DNA of 64,000 nucleotides from Methanobacterium sp. UBA410. GTDB lineage: Archaea > Methanobacteriota > Methanobacteria > Methanobacteriales > Methanobacteriaceae. The notes beneath the pieces were generated by a model. That model did not search any database. It was given only the letters and a program-made list of their open reading frames with translations, and was not told the DNA's origin. Made by a program: the position numbers and the translations under genes. The stretch spans positions 80,087 to 144,086 of the forward strand of contig DAHH01000015.1 in assembly GCA_002498385.1 (NCBI GenBank). Direction: 5' to 3'. Shown here piece after piece: positions 54,129 to 62,797 of this stretch; position 1 is the stretch's first letter; every line of letters starts with the position of its first letter.

Positions 54129-54307
54129 ATGAGGTACGACCTCCATTCCCACTCCAAGTACTCATCAGACGGTTTTTCAGAACTAAGACGATGGTTAAAA
54201 CTGCATCAAGGTTGGGACTTTCTGGAATTGCAGTCACAGACCACAACACCATAAAAGGCAGACTTGAAGCCAAAAAATATGAAACAAATGAATCTCAAGT
54301 TGTTTAG
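54129..54307 (+). pseudogene. Fragment of a PHP-domain phosphoesterase
   Basis: MRYDLHSHSKYSSDG at 54129 is the first metal-binding motif (HxH) of a PHP domain. One base is missing just after it (54171-54178); restoring the frame gives KTASRLGLSGIAVTDHNTIK, the second motif (TDHNT), then RLEAKKY and a stop. Only about 58 of the usual 200 or more residues remain, so the gene is truncated as well as shifted. The full family hydrolyses phosphoesters of nucleotides or histidinol phosphate. Confidence 0.75.
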
Positions 54308-54555
54308 TGCCTGAAGAACACTGAAACAATGAGCAAAACATTGAAAACAGGACATGGACTGAAAAAATCGAAGCAATGAATCAATTATTAAGTTTTTAGG
54401 TATCTTAATTTGCAGTTTAACAAGTCACAGTTTAAGGGGGATCCTTAACTATTTTTTTCATCATGGAACCTTTAAGATTTTTTTCATAATCGGAGCATGT
54501 AAGGATTTAATAGAAAAAACGTATAGATCAAAAATTGTAGAGAACTTTGAATTCA

Positions 54556-54590
54556 GGATCACAGATCATTTAAGATCACAGATCATTTAA
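54556..54590. repeat. Tandem duplication upstream of the SepCysS gene
   Basis: GGATCACAGATCATTTAA is followed directly by AGATCACAGATCATTTAA (unit 18 bp, one mismatch), about 45 bp before the ATG at 54636. The spacer 54308-54635 holds no gene. Confidence 0.85.
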
Positions 54591-54635
54591 AATTATAATT
54601 TTATAATTTAAATTCAATTTTTTGGGTGAAAGAAT

Positions 54636-55781
54636 ATGGAATGTCACGACTACGGACTTACAAGAAGTACTGAAAGGAAGGATCTTAACCTTAACCCACT
54701 CCAAAGGGGAGGAATACTTACTACAGAAGCTAGAAAAGCTTTATATGAATTTTCAGATGGCTACAGTGTCTGCGACTACTGTGGGGGTCGGCTGGATGAA
54801 ATATCCAAACCCCAGATACACGGATTTCTGGACGATCTAGCAAGTTTCCTGCATACAGACCATGCAAGAACTGTTCATGGGGCCCGTGAAGGAAAGTTTG
54901 CAGTGATGCATGCGATTTGTAAGCCAGGAGACACCATAGTTATCGATGGAAACGCACACTACACAACCCACGTTGCTGCAGAGCGCTGCGGTCTTAACAT
55001 GGTTGAAGTTCCAAGCAGCGGCTACCCAGAATACCGCATAGATCCCGAGGGTTATAAGGGAGTTCTGGATGAATTAGCAGATAAAGGGGAAGATGTCAGC
55101 CTAGTGCTTTTAACCCACGTCGATGGAAACTACGGAAACCTCACAGATGCGCAGAAAGTTGCCAGATTTGCTCATGAAGCTGGTGTACCTCTACTTTTAA
55201 ACTGCGCATATTCCATGGGTCGAATGCCAGTTGATGCCAATGTTATAGGTGCAGACTTTGTTGTAGGTAGCGGTCATAAAAGTATGGCAGCTTCAGGACC
55301 CATAGGTGTGCTTGGAGTTAAGGATGAATGGGCAGAGCAGGTACTCAGACGATCCAAGATGCATGAGGTCAAGGAACTGGAGATGCTTGGATGTACAAGC
55401 CGTGGGGCACCGCTTGCAACCCTGATGGCATCATTCCCCGCAGTTGTTGAGAGAACCAGGCACTGGGATGATGAAGTTCAGAAAACACGTGAATTCGTTG
55501 CAGAAATGGAAAAAATTGGAGGAGTGAAACAGCTGGGAGTGAAACCCAAAGAACACGACCTTATAAGATTTGAAACCCCAGTTTTTGACAAAATAGCCGA
55601 AAAACACCCCCGCCGCGGATTTTTCCTCTACGAGGAACTTAAAAAGAGGAAGATCGTTGGTATAAAACATGGCCAGACAAAGTGGTTCAAGTGCAGTGTC
55701 TACGGCTTCAGCAAAGAACAGATCAATTACATTGCTGATTCCTTTGTTGATATTGTGGAGAAGTACAAGGATTTAGTTTAA
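54636..55781 (+). CDS. pscS: O-phospho-L-seryl-tRNA:Cys-tRNA synthase (SepCysS)
   Basis: Converts phosphoseryl-tRNA(Cys) made by SepRS into Cys-tRNA(Cys), the main cysteine route of many methanogens. 381 residues: LNLNPLQRGGILTTEARKAL, the sulfur-relay pair SVCDYCGG (Cys46 and Cys49) and the third cysteine in EMLGCTSRGAP, and the PLP lysine in GSGHKSMAASGPIG. All three essential cysteines are kept. GGTGA precedes the ATG. SepRS is not in the window. Confidence 0.95.
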   Translation: MECHDYGLTRSTERKDLNLNPLQRGGILTTEARKALYEFSDGYSVCDYCGGRLDEISKPQIHGFLDDLASFLHTDHARTVHGAREGKFAVMHAICKPGDTIVIDGNAHYTTHVAAERCGLNMVEVPSSGYPEYRIDPEGYKGVLDELADKGEDVSLVLLTHVDGNYGNLTDAQKVARFAHEAGVPLLLNCAYSMGRMPVDANVIGADFVVGSGHKSMAASGPIGVLGVKDEWAEQVLRRSKMHEVKELEMLGCTSRGAPLATLMASFPAVVERTRHWDDEVQKTREFVAEMEKIGGVKQLGVKPKEHDLIRFETPVFDKIAEKHPRRGFFLYEELKKRKIVGIKHGQTKWFKCSVYGFSKEQINYIADSFVDIVEKYKDLV

Positions 55782-56150
55782 AGATAATGTAAATTTTCAT
55801 TTTTTTTGGGTTTTGGAGATTTTTAAAATCCCTTTTTTAAAATCTTTCAAAAAAATCTTTTTTTAATCAATTTAGGTTTTAATCTCCTTTTAAACGTTTT
55901 TTTTAAGATTTTTTGTTTATCTTAATGGTTAATTCTCTAAAACATTTCCTAAAAAATATTTTAAAAGGTATATTTTTTAAAAGGTATATTTTTAATTAAA
56001 GCATCTCTCCCTCTAAAATATAGAACCGGATCTTCAATTCGGCAATATCTAAGGTTAATATTTTTAAGGTTAGTTAACAATAAATAGTATTACTTATATT
56101 ATAATTAATATTAATAATTGGATCAACAGCAAAAAGGGATGTGATTTCAG
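55782..56150. other. T-rich spacer between pscS and the TPR gene
   Basis: Many T6-T8 runs (55798-55910) likely terminate pscS. A 15-17 bp near-tandem duplication (TTTTTAAAAGGTATA) lies at about 55955-55990. An AT-only element TATTACTTATATTATAATTAATATTA near 56085-56115 could hold the TATA box of the TPR gene. No gene. Confidence 0.45.
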
Positions 56151-56633
56151 ATGGGACTCTTCGATAAATTCAAGAAAAGTGAAAGTGAATATCCACTCTT
56201 TAAAAACTGCACGGAACATCATGCAAAATTTGAAGGTCAAGAAAAGCTTGAAGAAATAAATATAGACCATGAAATAGCTGAAGACTGGTACAATCAAGGG
56301 GTTAACATGGGATCAATTGGAAAACATGCAGAGGAAGTAAGGTGCTACCAGAGGGCACTTGAGATAAACCCTGATCATGCAAAAGCCCGGAACAACCTGG
56401 CCGTTGCCCTTGGAAAATTCGGAAAACACGACGAAGAGATAATGTGTTATGCAGAAGCTCTTAAAATAAACCCTGAAGATGCAGAAACATGGTACAACCT
56501 TGGAGTTGTACTTATGGAAACTGAAAAACTTTACGAAGCAGCAGAATGTTTCAGGAAAGCTTTAAAGATAGACAGAAACTTTGAACATGCTGCCGTGGCC
56601 ATGAGCATTGCATTGAGCCAGATTAGGGAATAA
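56151..56633 (+). CDS. Tetratricopeptide-repeat protein
   Basis: 160 residues: a charged N-terminal part, then three TPR units (AEDWYNQGVNMGSIGKHAEE, AKARNNLAVALGKFGKHDEE, AETWYNLGVVLMETEKLYEA, each followed by a CYxxAL...P helix) covering about residues 42-150. TPRs mediate protein contacts; the partner is unknown. Such short TPR proteins are abundant in Methanobacteriales. Monocistronic. Confidence 0.85.
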   Translation: MGLFDKFKKSESEYPLFKNCTEHHAKFEGQEKLEEINIDHEIAEDWYNQGVNMGSIGKHAEEVRCYQRALEINPDHAKARNNLAVALGKFGKHDEEIMCYAEALKINPEDAETWYNLGVVLMETEKLYEAAECFRKALKIDRNFEHAAVAMSIALSQIRE

Positions 56634-56868
56634 ACAGGATGTACTTAAACAAAAGAAGAATTTTTCTTGTAAGACTGCTTTATTAAATACATTAAGTAAT
56701 CTAGATCATCTTCCGTTGTTAAAGTTATATCATAATCGCCATTTCCATGATGTCCCTTATTTGAAACATTTTTTTTATTTTGGTTTCAGTCCATTCATTT
56801 TGAAGAAAAATAATGAAGATCTTGTTGGAGGAGATCTTGTTGGACCTGATGCAGATGTTCCAACAAGC

Positions 56869-57327
56869 TTACCTTTTAACCACTGGAAACTGTATCTCGG
56901 TTATGAGCTCATTTTCTGATATTTTTCCTGGGTTGTTCATGTATATTTCCATTGGAGCTCCCACCATCTCATAGCCTTCATTCGTTACATAATCCATCAA
57001 AGCTGCGTACACTGGTCCAACCTCATGGTAGGGTCCTCTGTGTATGGATGATAGAACCGTTTGATCAGGAATTTCTTTGACCTTTACTTTACCTTCCGCT
57101 TTTGCTCTGCCTTTAAATGGAATTCCCACTTCATATTTCATATTATCCAACGAAACATCTTCTGGACTGGAGTAATATACACCATAGGGTGGTCCTGTAA
57201 TTTCAAGGGCATTTTTCACCACCCACTCAATAACTTCACCCATCAGATCGCTCAGATCTTCAATGGATCCTTCATGGAAGATGTATGCAACCTGTTTTTT
57301 TGGAACCCGCTTCAGTTCAACCTTCAT
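56869..57327 (-). CDS. GyrI-like (AraC effector-binding-type) small-molecule-binding protein, copy 1
   Basis: 152 residues with the SHS2-type GyrI-like fold: VELKRVPKKQVAYIFHEGSI, GPPYGVYYSS, YEVGIPF, VLSSIHRGPYHEVGPVYAAL and a C-terminal ELITEIQFPV with the conserved Glu. Free-standing members bind or hydrolyse hydrophobic compounds; some act as xenobiotic sensors. It is divergent from the CadC repressor gene (120 bp) and has a paralog at 60189-60650 on the far side of cadA. Confidence 0.83.
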   Translation of the reverse strand: MKVELKRVPKKQVAYIFHEGSIEDLSDLMGEVIEWVVKNALEITGPPYGVYYSSPEDVSLDNMKYEVGIPFKGRAKAEGKVKVKEIPDQTVLSSIHRGPYHEVGPVYAALMDYVTNEGYEMVGAPMEIYMNNPGKISENELITEIQFPVVKR

Positions 57328-57416
57328 GATTCAACCTCCAAACTTGGAAACAATTTAGATCTTACCTAATGTATTAATTTTGTTGTTTTTAGTATAATTA
57401 ATTTCATGGACAAAGG

Positions 57417-57426
57417 TTTATATATG
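57417..57426 (+). promoter_or_regulatory. TATA box of the cadC-cadA operon
   Basis: TTTATATATG is centred about 26 bp before the cadC ATG (57448). Transcription should therefore start within a few bases of the start codon. No Shine-Dalgarno is present, so the message is probably leaderless. Confidence 0.65.
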
Positions 57427-57446
57427 TTCAATTGAACAGTTATTCA
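57425..57446 (+). promoter_or_regulatory. ArsR/SmtB-type operator abutting the cadC start codon
   Basis: Three half-sites follow one another: TGTTCA (57425-57430), TGAACA (57433-57438) and TATTCA (57441-57446). The last two form TGAACA-GT-TATTCA, the classic core bound by SmtB/CadC-family repressors, and the first two form the perfect 14-bp palindrome TGTTCAATTGAACA. The site covers the predicted transcription start, so binding would block initiation: autoregulation by CadC. Confidence 0.75.
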
Positions 57447-57447
57447 T

Positions 57448-57801
57448 ATGAAAAACGATGATATCTGTGAAGTACACTGCATACATAAAGAATCCATAAA
57501 TGAGGTTAAATCTAAAATGCTTGAAGAGGAGACCTTCCAAAAGATATCAGAAGACTTTAAAATCCTTGCAGATCCCACACGGGTTAAGATATTGTATGCA
57601 CTGTCTCAAAGGGAGTTATGTGTCTGCGACATTGCCTGCATAGTTAAGATGACAGATTCTGCAGTTTCTCACCAGCTCAGGCTTTTAAGAGGTCGGAACA
57701 TGGTTAAATTCCGTAAGGTGGGGAAGATGGCATACTACTCCCTTGCAGATGAACACGTGATACAGCTCATAAAAATGGAGACAGAACATGCAGAAGAATG
57801 A
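57448..57801 (+). CDS. cadC: ArsR/SmtB-family metal-sensing repressor, CadC type
   Basis: 117 residues with winged helix recognition helix TDSAVSHQLRLLR. Metal ligands of staphylococcal CadC are all kept at the same numbers: Cys7 and Cys11 in the N-terminal arm, Cys58 and Cys60 in ELCVCD (the alpha3N Cd/Pb/Bi site), and Asp101, His103, His114 and Glu117 (the alpha5 Zn site). It should repress cadA and release on Cd, Pb or Zn. The gene overlaps cadA by 14 nt. Clear signs of shared ancestry with bacterial cad operons, so lateral transfer is likely. Confidence 0.92.
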   Translation: MKNDDICEVHCIHKESINEVKSKMLEEETFQKISEDFKILADPTRVKILYALSQRELCVCDIACIVKMTDSAVSHQLRLLRGRNMVKFRKVGKMAYYSLADEHVIQLIKMETEHAEE

Positions 57802-59728
57802 AGAAGAAAACGACACGATGCCTATCTGTTCATGCTGTGATAACAGTTCAAAAGAAGAAAAAAATTCTTTTTGGAAAAAATCCATTTTAATCATGATCAC
57901 AGGGGCTGTGCTCCTTTTTACAGGTTTCTGTGTTGATTTTTTCACAGGACAGGAACTACTTGCTGAAATCCTTTTCCTGGCAGTTGTGGTGGTTGCAGGT
58001 TACGAGATAGTTGAGGAGGCCATCATCGGCTTGATGAACAAAAAGTTCAACATGAACCTTCTCATGATCATTGCTGCAGCTGGCGCATTCATGATAGGTC
58101 ACGGTGAAGAGGGAGCAACTGTAATCTTGTTGTTCTTTGTTGCAGAATTTTTAGAGGAATATGCAGGTGAGAGAGCCAGAAAATCAGTGGCATCACTCCT
58201 GGAACTTGCACCCAAAACAGCGGTGGTGCAGAGGAACAGTAAAAACCTGGAAGTTCATGCACATGAGGTTGAATCTGGTGAGATCGTTGTTGTGAAACCT
58301 GGAGATAAAATACCCCTTGACGGCATGGTTTTTAAGGGTGTTTCATCTGTAAACCAGGCCCCAATAACAGGTGAAAGTTTTCCAGTTCCTAAATCTGAAG
58401 GTAATGAGGTTTTTGCAGGTACACTGAACCTTGAGGGTTACCTTGAGGTGAAGGTAACAAAAAAATCCGATGAAACCATACTTTCAAGGATCGTAGAGCT
58501 TGTGAAGGAGTCCCAGAAGAAAAAGTCCCATATAGAGGTTTTCATTGACAGGTTTGCAGGCTACTACACTCCAACTGTGATACTCCTTGCAGTTGCCGTT
58601 GCAATCATTCCCCCATTCCTGCTTGGACTGTCATTTGATGAATGGTTTTACAGGGCACTGGTACTGCTGGTTGTTTCCTGTCCCTGTGCCCTTGTAATAT
58701 CAACACCTGTATCCATGGTTTCAGCCATAACATCCTCCACAAAAAATGGTGTGCTCATAAAGGGAGCTCAGTACGTTGAAGAAATGAAAAACCTGGAAGT
58801 TATGGTATTTGACAAAACTGGAACACTTACAGAGGGTAAAATGGAGGTTACAGACATTAAACCCTTAAACAGTTACTCTGAGGATGAGATTTTACAGGTG
58901 GCAGCCTCACTTGAATCAAGATCCAAGCATCCAATTGCAGAACCCATTTTAAGGAAGGCTGAAGATAAAAACGTAGATCTTAAGAATGTTTCCAAGTTCA
59001 AATCAATAGCTGGAAAGGGATTAAAAGGTGTAATTGATGGTGAAACATTTTATGCAGGTCAGAAGTCACTTTTCAGGTGTGAAGTTCCAGAAGACATGAT
59101 AAGGGAACTTGAGGAAAGTGGAAAAACAGGAGTTTTAATTGGTTCCGAAAACAGTATCATGGGTGTAGTTGGTTTAATGGATAAAATAAGGGATGATGCA
59201 GCAAATACCATTAAAAATTTGAAATCTCAGGGTATGAAAACTGTGATGCTCACAGGTGACAACGAAAGTACAGCAAAGGCAGTTTCATCCAGTATAGGAA
59301 TAGACAGGTACTATGCAGGTCTTCTTCCAGAAAACAAGTTGGAGATCCTTGAAGATCTGATGACAGACCATAAACACGTTGGAATGGTTGGAGACGGTGT
59401 GAACGATGCTCCTGCCCTTGCAAGGGCCAGTACTGGTATAGCCATGGGTGCTGTAGGCTCTGATGTTGCCATTGAAACTGCTGATGTAGCATTGATGCAC
59501 GACGACCTTTCAAAGCTCAACTACCTCTTCAAATTAAGTGATAAAACCATGTCTGTTGTTAAACAGAACACCACAGTATCCATACTGATTAAAGGTTCCT
59601 TCGCTGTTCTTGCAGTATTCGGTTTTATCACACTGTGGATGGCTGTTGGTATCGGGGATATGGGCCTGAGCCTGGCCGTTATATTGAACTCTCTGCGAAT
59701 AGGAAACAAAGATGCAGTGCAAGTTTGA
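57788..59728 (+). CDS. cadA: P1B-type heavy-metal-exporting ATPase (CadA/ZntA-like)
   Basis: 646 residues with the core motifs: TGESFPV (actuator), SCPCALVIST (membrane metal site CPC, typical for Zn/Cd/Pb), DKTGTLTEG (phosphorylated Asp), HPIAEPI (HP motif) and GDGVNDAPALARA. The usual N-terminal HMA metal-binding domain is absent; instead the first 25 residues carry a short Cys cluster, CSCC, just before the first helix. Co-transcribed with cadC. Predicted function: efflux of Cd, Zn or Pb from the cytoplasm. Confidence 0.94.
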   Translation: MQKNEEENDTMPICSCCDNSSKEEKNSFWKKSILIMITGAVLLFTGFCVDFFTGQELLAEILFLAVVVVAGYEIVEEAIIGLMNKKFNMNLLMIIAAAGAFMIGHGEEGATVILLFFVAEFLEEYAGERARKSVASLLELAPKTAVVQRNSKNLEVHAHEVESGEIVVVKPGDKIPLDGMVFKGVSSVNQAPITGESFPVPKSEGNEVFAGTLNLEGYLEVKVTKKSDETILSRIVELVKESQKKKSHIEVFIDRFAGYYTPTVILLAVAVAIIPPFLLGLSFDEWFYRALVLLVVSCPCALVISTPVSMVSAITSSTKNGVLIKGAQYVEEMKNLEVMVFDKTGTLTEGKMEVTDIKPLNSYSEDEILQVAASLESRSKHPIAEPILRKAEDKNVDLKNVSKFKSIAGKGLKGVIDGETFYAGQKSLFRCEVPEDMIRELEESGKTGVLIGSENSIMGVVGLMDKIRDDAANTIKNLKSQGMKTVMLTGDNESTAKAVSSSIGIDRYYAGLLPENKLEILEDLMTDHKHVGMVGDGVNDAPALARASTGIAMGAVGSDVAIETADVALMHDDLSKLNYLFKLSDKTMSVVKQNTTVSILIKGSFAVLAVFGFITLWMAVGIGDMGLSLAVILNSLRIGNKDAVQV

Positions 59729-60188
59729 TGGAAACTACGAAGAGTTACAAGCCCAAAAAAAATTTTTACAAACTCCCAAAAAAACAGGCCCAGAATTGAA
59801 TAAAAGTGAGATCCAGAGAAGGAAAAGTTGAACAAAAATAAATTAAGAAAACCAAACAATTGAAAAACAATAGAAAAATAGATTCAACATTTGACTTTAA
59901 AAACTTTCATTCTTAAGAACTTTCATTCATCTTTTTTAATTAAAAGTATCTCCATTAATTTAAAAAGGAATAGAAATATCTTGCAGAAAAATATGGAAAT
60001 TTTTAATTAAATTAATGGATCTTTTTTTTAATTTTTTAATTCTTTTTTATTCTCTAATTTTCCTGTCCACATCAATTCATGTCTAAAATTTCAGGTTTCC
60101 AACTATCAGCCGTTTCGTTGTTCCGCTATTCCAAAGTCCTGATTTAATCTATGATCTATCTTAATTTTAATCTAACTTACCTTCGATT
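59729..60188. other. 460-bp spacer after cadA, nothing recognised
   Basis: A/T-rich, with T runs at 60010-60050 that could end cadA or the converging GyrI-like gene. One short direct repeat (ACTTTCATTCTTAAGAACTTTCATTC near 59902-59930). No gene-like frame. Confidence 0.5.
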
Positions 60189-60650
60189 TTAATCTACCTT
60201 TATAACTGGCAACCGCACCTCAGTTAAAAGCTCCTCTTCTTGTACAAGATTGGGATCGTTGAGGTAAACCTCTGTGACCGGCCCCACAATATCGTAGCCG
60301 TTTTTAACAGCATAATCTACCACAGCATGAATTACAGGGCCAACTTGAGTGTAAGGTCCTTTGTGCATGGCTGAGAGAACTGTGTGTTCCGGCAGTTCCT
60401 TAAAACCAAGTTTATCCTCCTGGGGTATTTCTTCCTCAATTGAAAATCCAATTTCATACTGAAGATTCTCCTCTGGAACATTTTCAGGGCTGTTGAAGTA
60501 GGTTCCGTAAACTGTACCCGTCATCTTAAGACCCTTCTTCATGACGAGCTTGCCCACCTCCTGCATGTAATCTGGAATTCTATCGTAACTACCGGTGTAA
60601 GGCACGTAGGCCACTTTCATTCCTTCGATCCGTTTTTCCTTTATTTCCAT
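60189..60650 (-). CDS. GyrI-like small-molecule-binding protein, copy 2
   Basis: 153 residues, clear paralog of 56869-57327: YVPYTGSYDRIPDYM, GTVYGTYFNSPENV, YEIGFSI, VLSAMHKGPYTQVGPVIHAV and the C-terminal ELLTEVRLPV. The fold and conserved acidic residue are the same, so the two probably bind related ligands. It is on the minus strand, pointing towards cadA. Possible duplication around an inserted cad operon. Confidence 0.83.
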   Translation of the reverse strand: MEIKEKRIEGMKVAYVPYTGSYDRIPDYMQEVGKLVMKKGLKMTGTVYGTYFNSPENVPEENLQYEIGFSIEEEIPQEDKLGFKELPEHTVLSAMHKGPYTQVGPVIHAVVDYAVKNGYDIVGPVTEVYLNDPNLVQEEELLTEVRLPVIKVD

Positions 60651-60832
60651 AAACTGTCCTCCAGTAGATACTAAGTCTTCAAGGCTTTAATTAGTTACTA
60701 TCAAAAACAAGATCTAAGTTACCCTCAAAAAAAAGATCAAAGATTATTAAACCATTAACTAGAAAACCTTTAAAGTCTCTAAAAATCACAAAAAGAGGTA
60801 ATGAAGATTTAAAAGAATTTAAAATGATTAAA

Positions 60833-61330
60833 TTATGTGATGCTTGGATGTTTATGGGTTTTAAGTGTTATGGTACTGTCTGCAGAGTTTTTCAGCGCCA
60901 CACTGAAACCTGGTTCAGCTCCAATAACAAGGGTTCCCTTTCCATTTTCCTTGGCAATATTTATAAGTGGGAAAAATTCAATGTTACGTGTCATGAGAGC
61001 GATCACGTCTATTGATGGGTTGTGTATAAGTTCAAAGGCATCTACTGCCATATGGACATCTGTTTCTCCTGCAACGATCATTGGTGAGAAACCCTGATTA
61101 ACCACAGCTTCTATAAGTTTATTCGAAGCATACTGGTTCAGGAAAACCTTACCAACCTTTATGTTTCCATATTCTTCTATTATCTGCCTTACTATGTCAA
61201 GATTGCAATCAAATTGCTTTCGAAGCATGTTAGGACCATCCACAAGAAGACCAATGTTAACTCCCTTTGAACTTTTCCTTATTGAAGGCATGTAATTTTT
61301 AAATGAATTTAATTTTTTGATATGGGGCAT
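60833..61330 (-). CDS. NYN-domain protein, TIGR00288/LabA-like
   Basis: 165 residues: NIGLLVDGPNMLRKQFD (first catalytic Asp of the PIN-like NYN fold), ETDVHMAVDAFELI (second acidic cluster), VIALMTRNIEFFPLINIAKENGK, and a C-terminal PGFSVALKNSAD. NYN domains are predicted RNases. The usual SRDADF motif reads TRNIEFF here, so one acidic ligand is replaced by Asn or shifted. Function not established. Confidence 0.78.
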   Translation of the reverse strand: MPHIKKLNSFKNYMPSIRKSSKGVNIGLLVDGPNMLRKQFDCNLDIVRQIIEEYGNIKVGKVFLNQYASNKLIEAVVNQGFSPMIVAGETDVHMAVDAFELIHNPSIDVIALMTRNIEFFPLINIAKENGKGTLVIGAEPGFSVALKNSADSTITLKTHKHPSIT

Positions 61331-61561
61331 TTTCTCCCTCCATAATTTTTATTTTCAATGTAACTTTTTCATATCATAACTCAACTGTACATTTTTATCA
61401 TCAACAAACAATAAGTACCTATGCCAACATTACACCCCCATTTATAACAAATTGCACCTTCTAATTTCATCTAAATCAAGTTGTTAAAGCTATAAAAAAA
61501 ATCTTACACCAATAAAATCGTGAGTAAACTACAGTTAAAAGTAAGATGTTTTTTTCAAAAA

Positions 61562-61571
61562 CTTTATATAT
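61562..61571 (+). promoter_or_regulatory. TATA box of the MarR gene
   Basis: CTTTATATAT is followed about 26 bp downstream by the palindromic operator, placing the predicted transcription start (about 61592) inside the operator and leaving a leader of about 45 nt before the ATG at 61639. Confidence 0.5.
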
Positions 61572-61593
61572 AGTGCTGATGAATACCCTAATA

Positions 61594-61623
61594 TATCGTG
61601 TTACGATAAAATCGGGTTGCGAT
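61594..61623 (+). promoter_or_regulatory. Probable MarR operator
   Basis: TATCGT-GTT-ACGATA (61594-61608) is a perfect 6-3-6 palindrome; directly after it ATCG-GGTTG-CGAT (61611-61623) repeats the ATCG/CGAT core. The pair lies between the TATA box and the MarR ATG, the expected place for autorepression. Confidence 0.6.
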
Positions 61624-61638
61624 AAATTTGGTGTTACT

Positions 61639-62085
61639 ATGGAAACGAAGATCGTGGAAGCCCTCAAATACTGGAATCTTTTAAACAGGACAATTCATTT
61701 AAAACATCATGAAACTGCCAGAAAATACAATTTAACACTTGAACAGTTCCATTTATTGCTAGAACTCTACGAACTGGAAGATCTTCCAAGAGGACAATCA
61801 CCCACAGTTGGAGAGATAGCCAACCGCAGCGGCAACGCACCCCACACTTTATCAGAAAGAATAAAAAGGCTCGAAAAAAAGGGTTTGATTATTAAAATCA
61901 AGGATACACGGGATCTTAGAGTGAGCAGGGTTGTTCTCACAGCTCAGGGCAGAGAACTCGTCAAACGTATAAAAAAAGAATCAAGGGACATCTTCTTCTA
62001 CACTGCACTTGAAAAAATGGATGAAAAATCCCTTGACTGTCTTGTTGAATGTTTCAAAGAGCTATTTAAAGAATTATCCCACTGA
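61639..62085 (+). CDS. MarR-family transcriptional regulator
   Basis: 148 residues with the MarR winged helix: LTLEQFHLLLELYEL, TVGEIANRSGNAPHTLSERIKRLEKKGLI (recognition helix) and the wing IKDTRDLRVSRVVLTAQGREL. The ATG at 61639 is chosen because upstream codons to 61546 overlap the operator and TATA box. MarR proteins usually repress an adjacent efflux pump in response to aromatic compounds; the pump gene 107 bp downstream is a wreck here, so the regulator may have lost its target. Confidence 0.88.
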   Translation: METKIVEALKYWNLLNRTIHLKHHETARKYNLTLEQFHLLLELYELEDLPRGQSPTVGEIANRSGNAPHTLSERIKRLEKKGLIIKIKDTRDLRVSRVVLTAQGRELVKRIKKESRDIFFYTALEKMDEKSLDCLVECFKELFKELSH

Positions 62086-62191
62086 AATCAGGTTTTACAG
62101 ATCATTCCAGTAAGGCACTGATTAGACCAATGATCCCTAAAACCATTTCCATCCAAAAAAAGGCCAGAAATAGTTAGCATCGGGGCGTTGA

Positions 62192-62797
62192 ATGACAGCC
62201 ATCTATCAAAGTGAAGTTGCAAAAAAATCCTTCAAAAATTGTTTTAGGATCCTGATAATCACTTTAACTGCACTTTTCATGGCAGTGCTGAACACCAACA
62301 TAGTGAACATTGTCCTTCCAACCACAACACTCTTTTACAATGTTCCTGTTGGACTCTCTCAATGGGTGATCACAGGTTACCAGGTTATCTGCATTATAAC
62401 ACCTTTAATATTCGTTAAACTGTCGGATTACACTGGAAAATCTAAAATGTTCATCATGGGTCTTTTAGTGTTTACTGTAAGTTCAGTTTTGTGTGGAATT
62501 TCAACATCACTCTTCAGCTTATAGTCTTCAGGATCATCCAGGCACTTGGAGGATTTTTAATAGACGGCCTTGGATGGAAGTACATCTTCTTTGTTAACTT
62601 ACCCTAGTGCAGTACTTTTTTTACCTGCTCTAAAATACGTGAAAGTAGAGAAATACCTGAACAAAGAGAGTTAAGGACTCCTTGGGGCCCTGCTTTTCAT
62701 GCTATCAATTGGGACATTCTTCATGGTCCACGCAAACCTCTATGACTCACCCAATATGAGCTACATCAACGTGGGAGCGTACATCAAAAGTTGGTAA
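62192..62797 (+). pseudogene. DHA2-type MFS drug transporter, internally deleted and frameshifted
   Basis: Starts MTAIYQSEVAKKSFKNCFRI, with helices FMAVLNTNIVNIVLPTTTL and VITGYQVICIITPLIFVKLS, SDYTGKSKMFIMG. After a frameshift near 62515 it reads IVFRIIQALGGFLIDGLGWK: in intact transporters about 60 residues separate the two parts, so a deletion has joined them at the shared LGG. Another break follows at 62606; the frame ends near 62797 inside what should be mid-protein. The remaining transmembrane half is missing. Confidence 0.78.
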
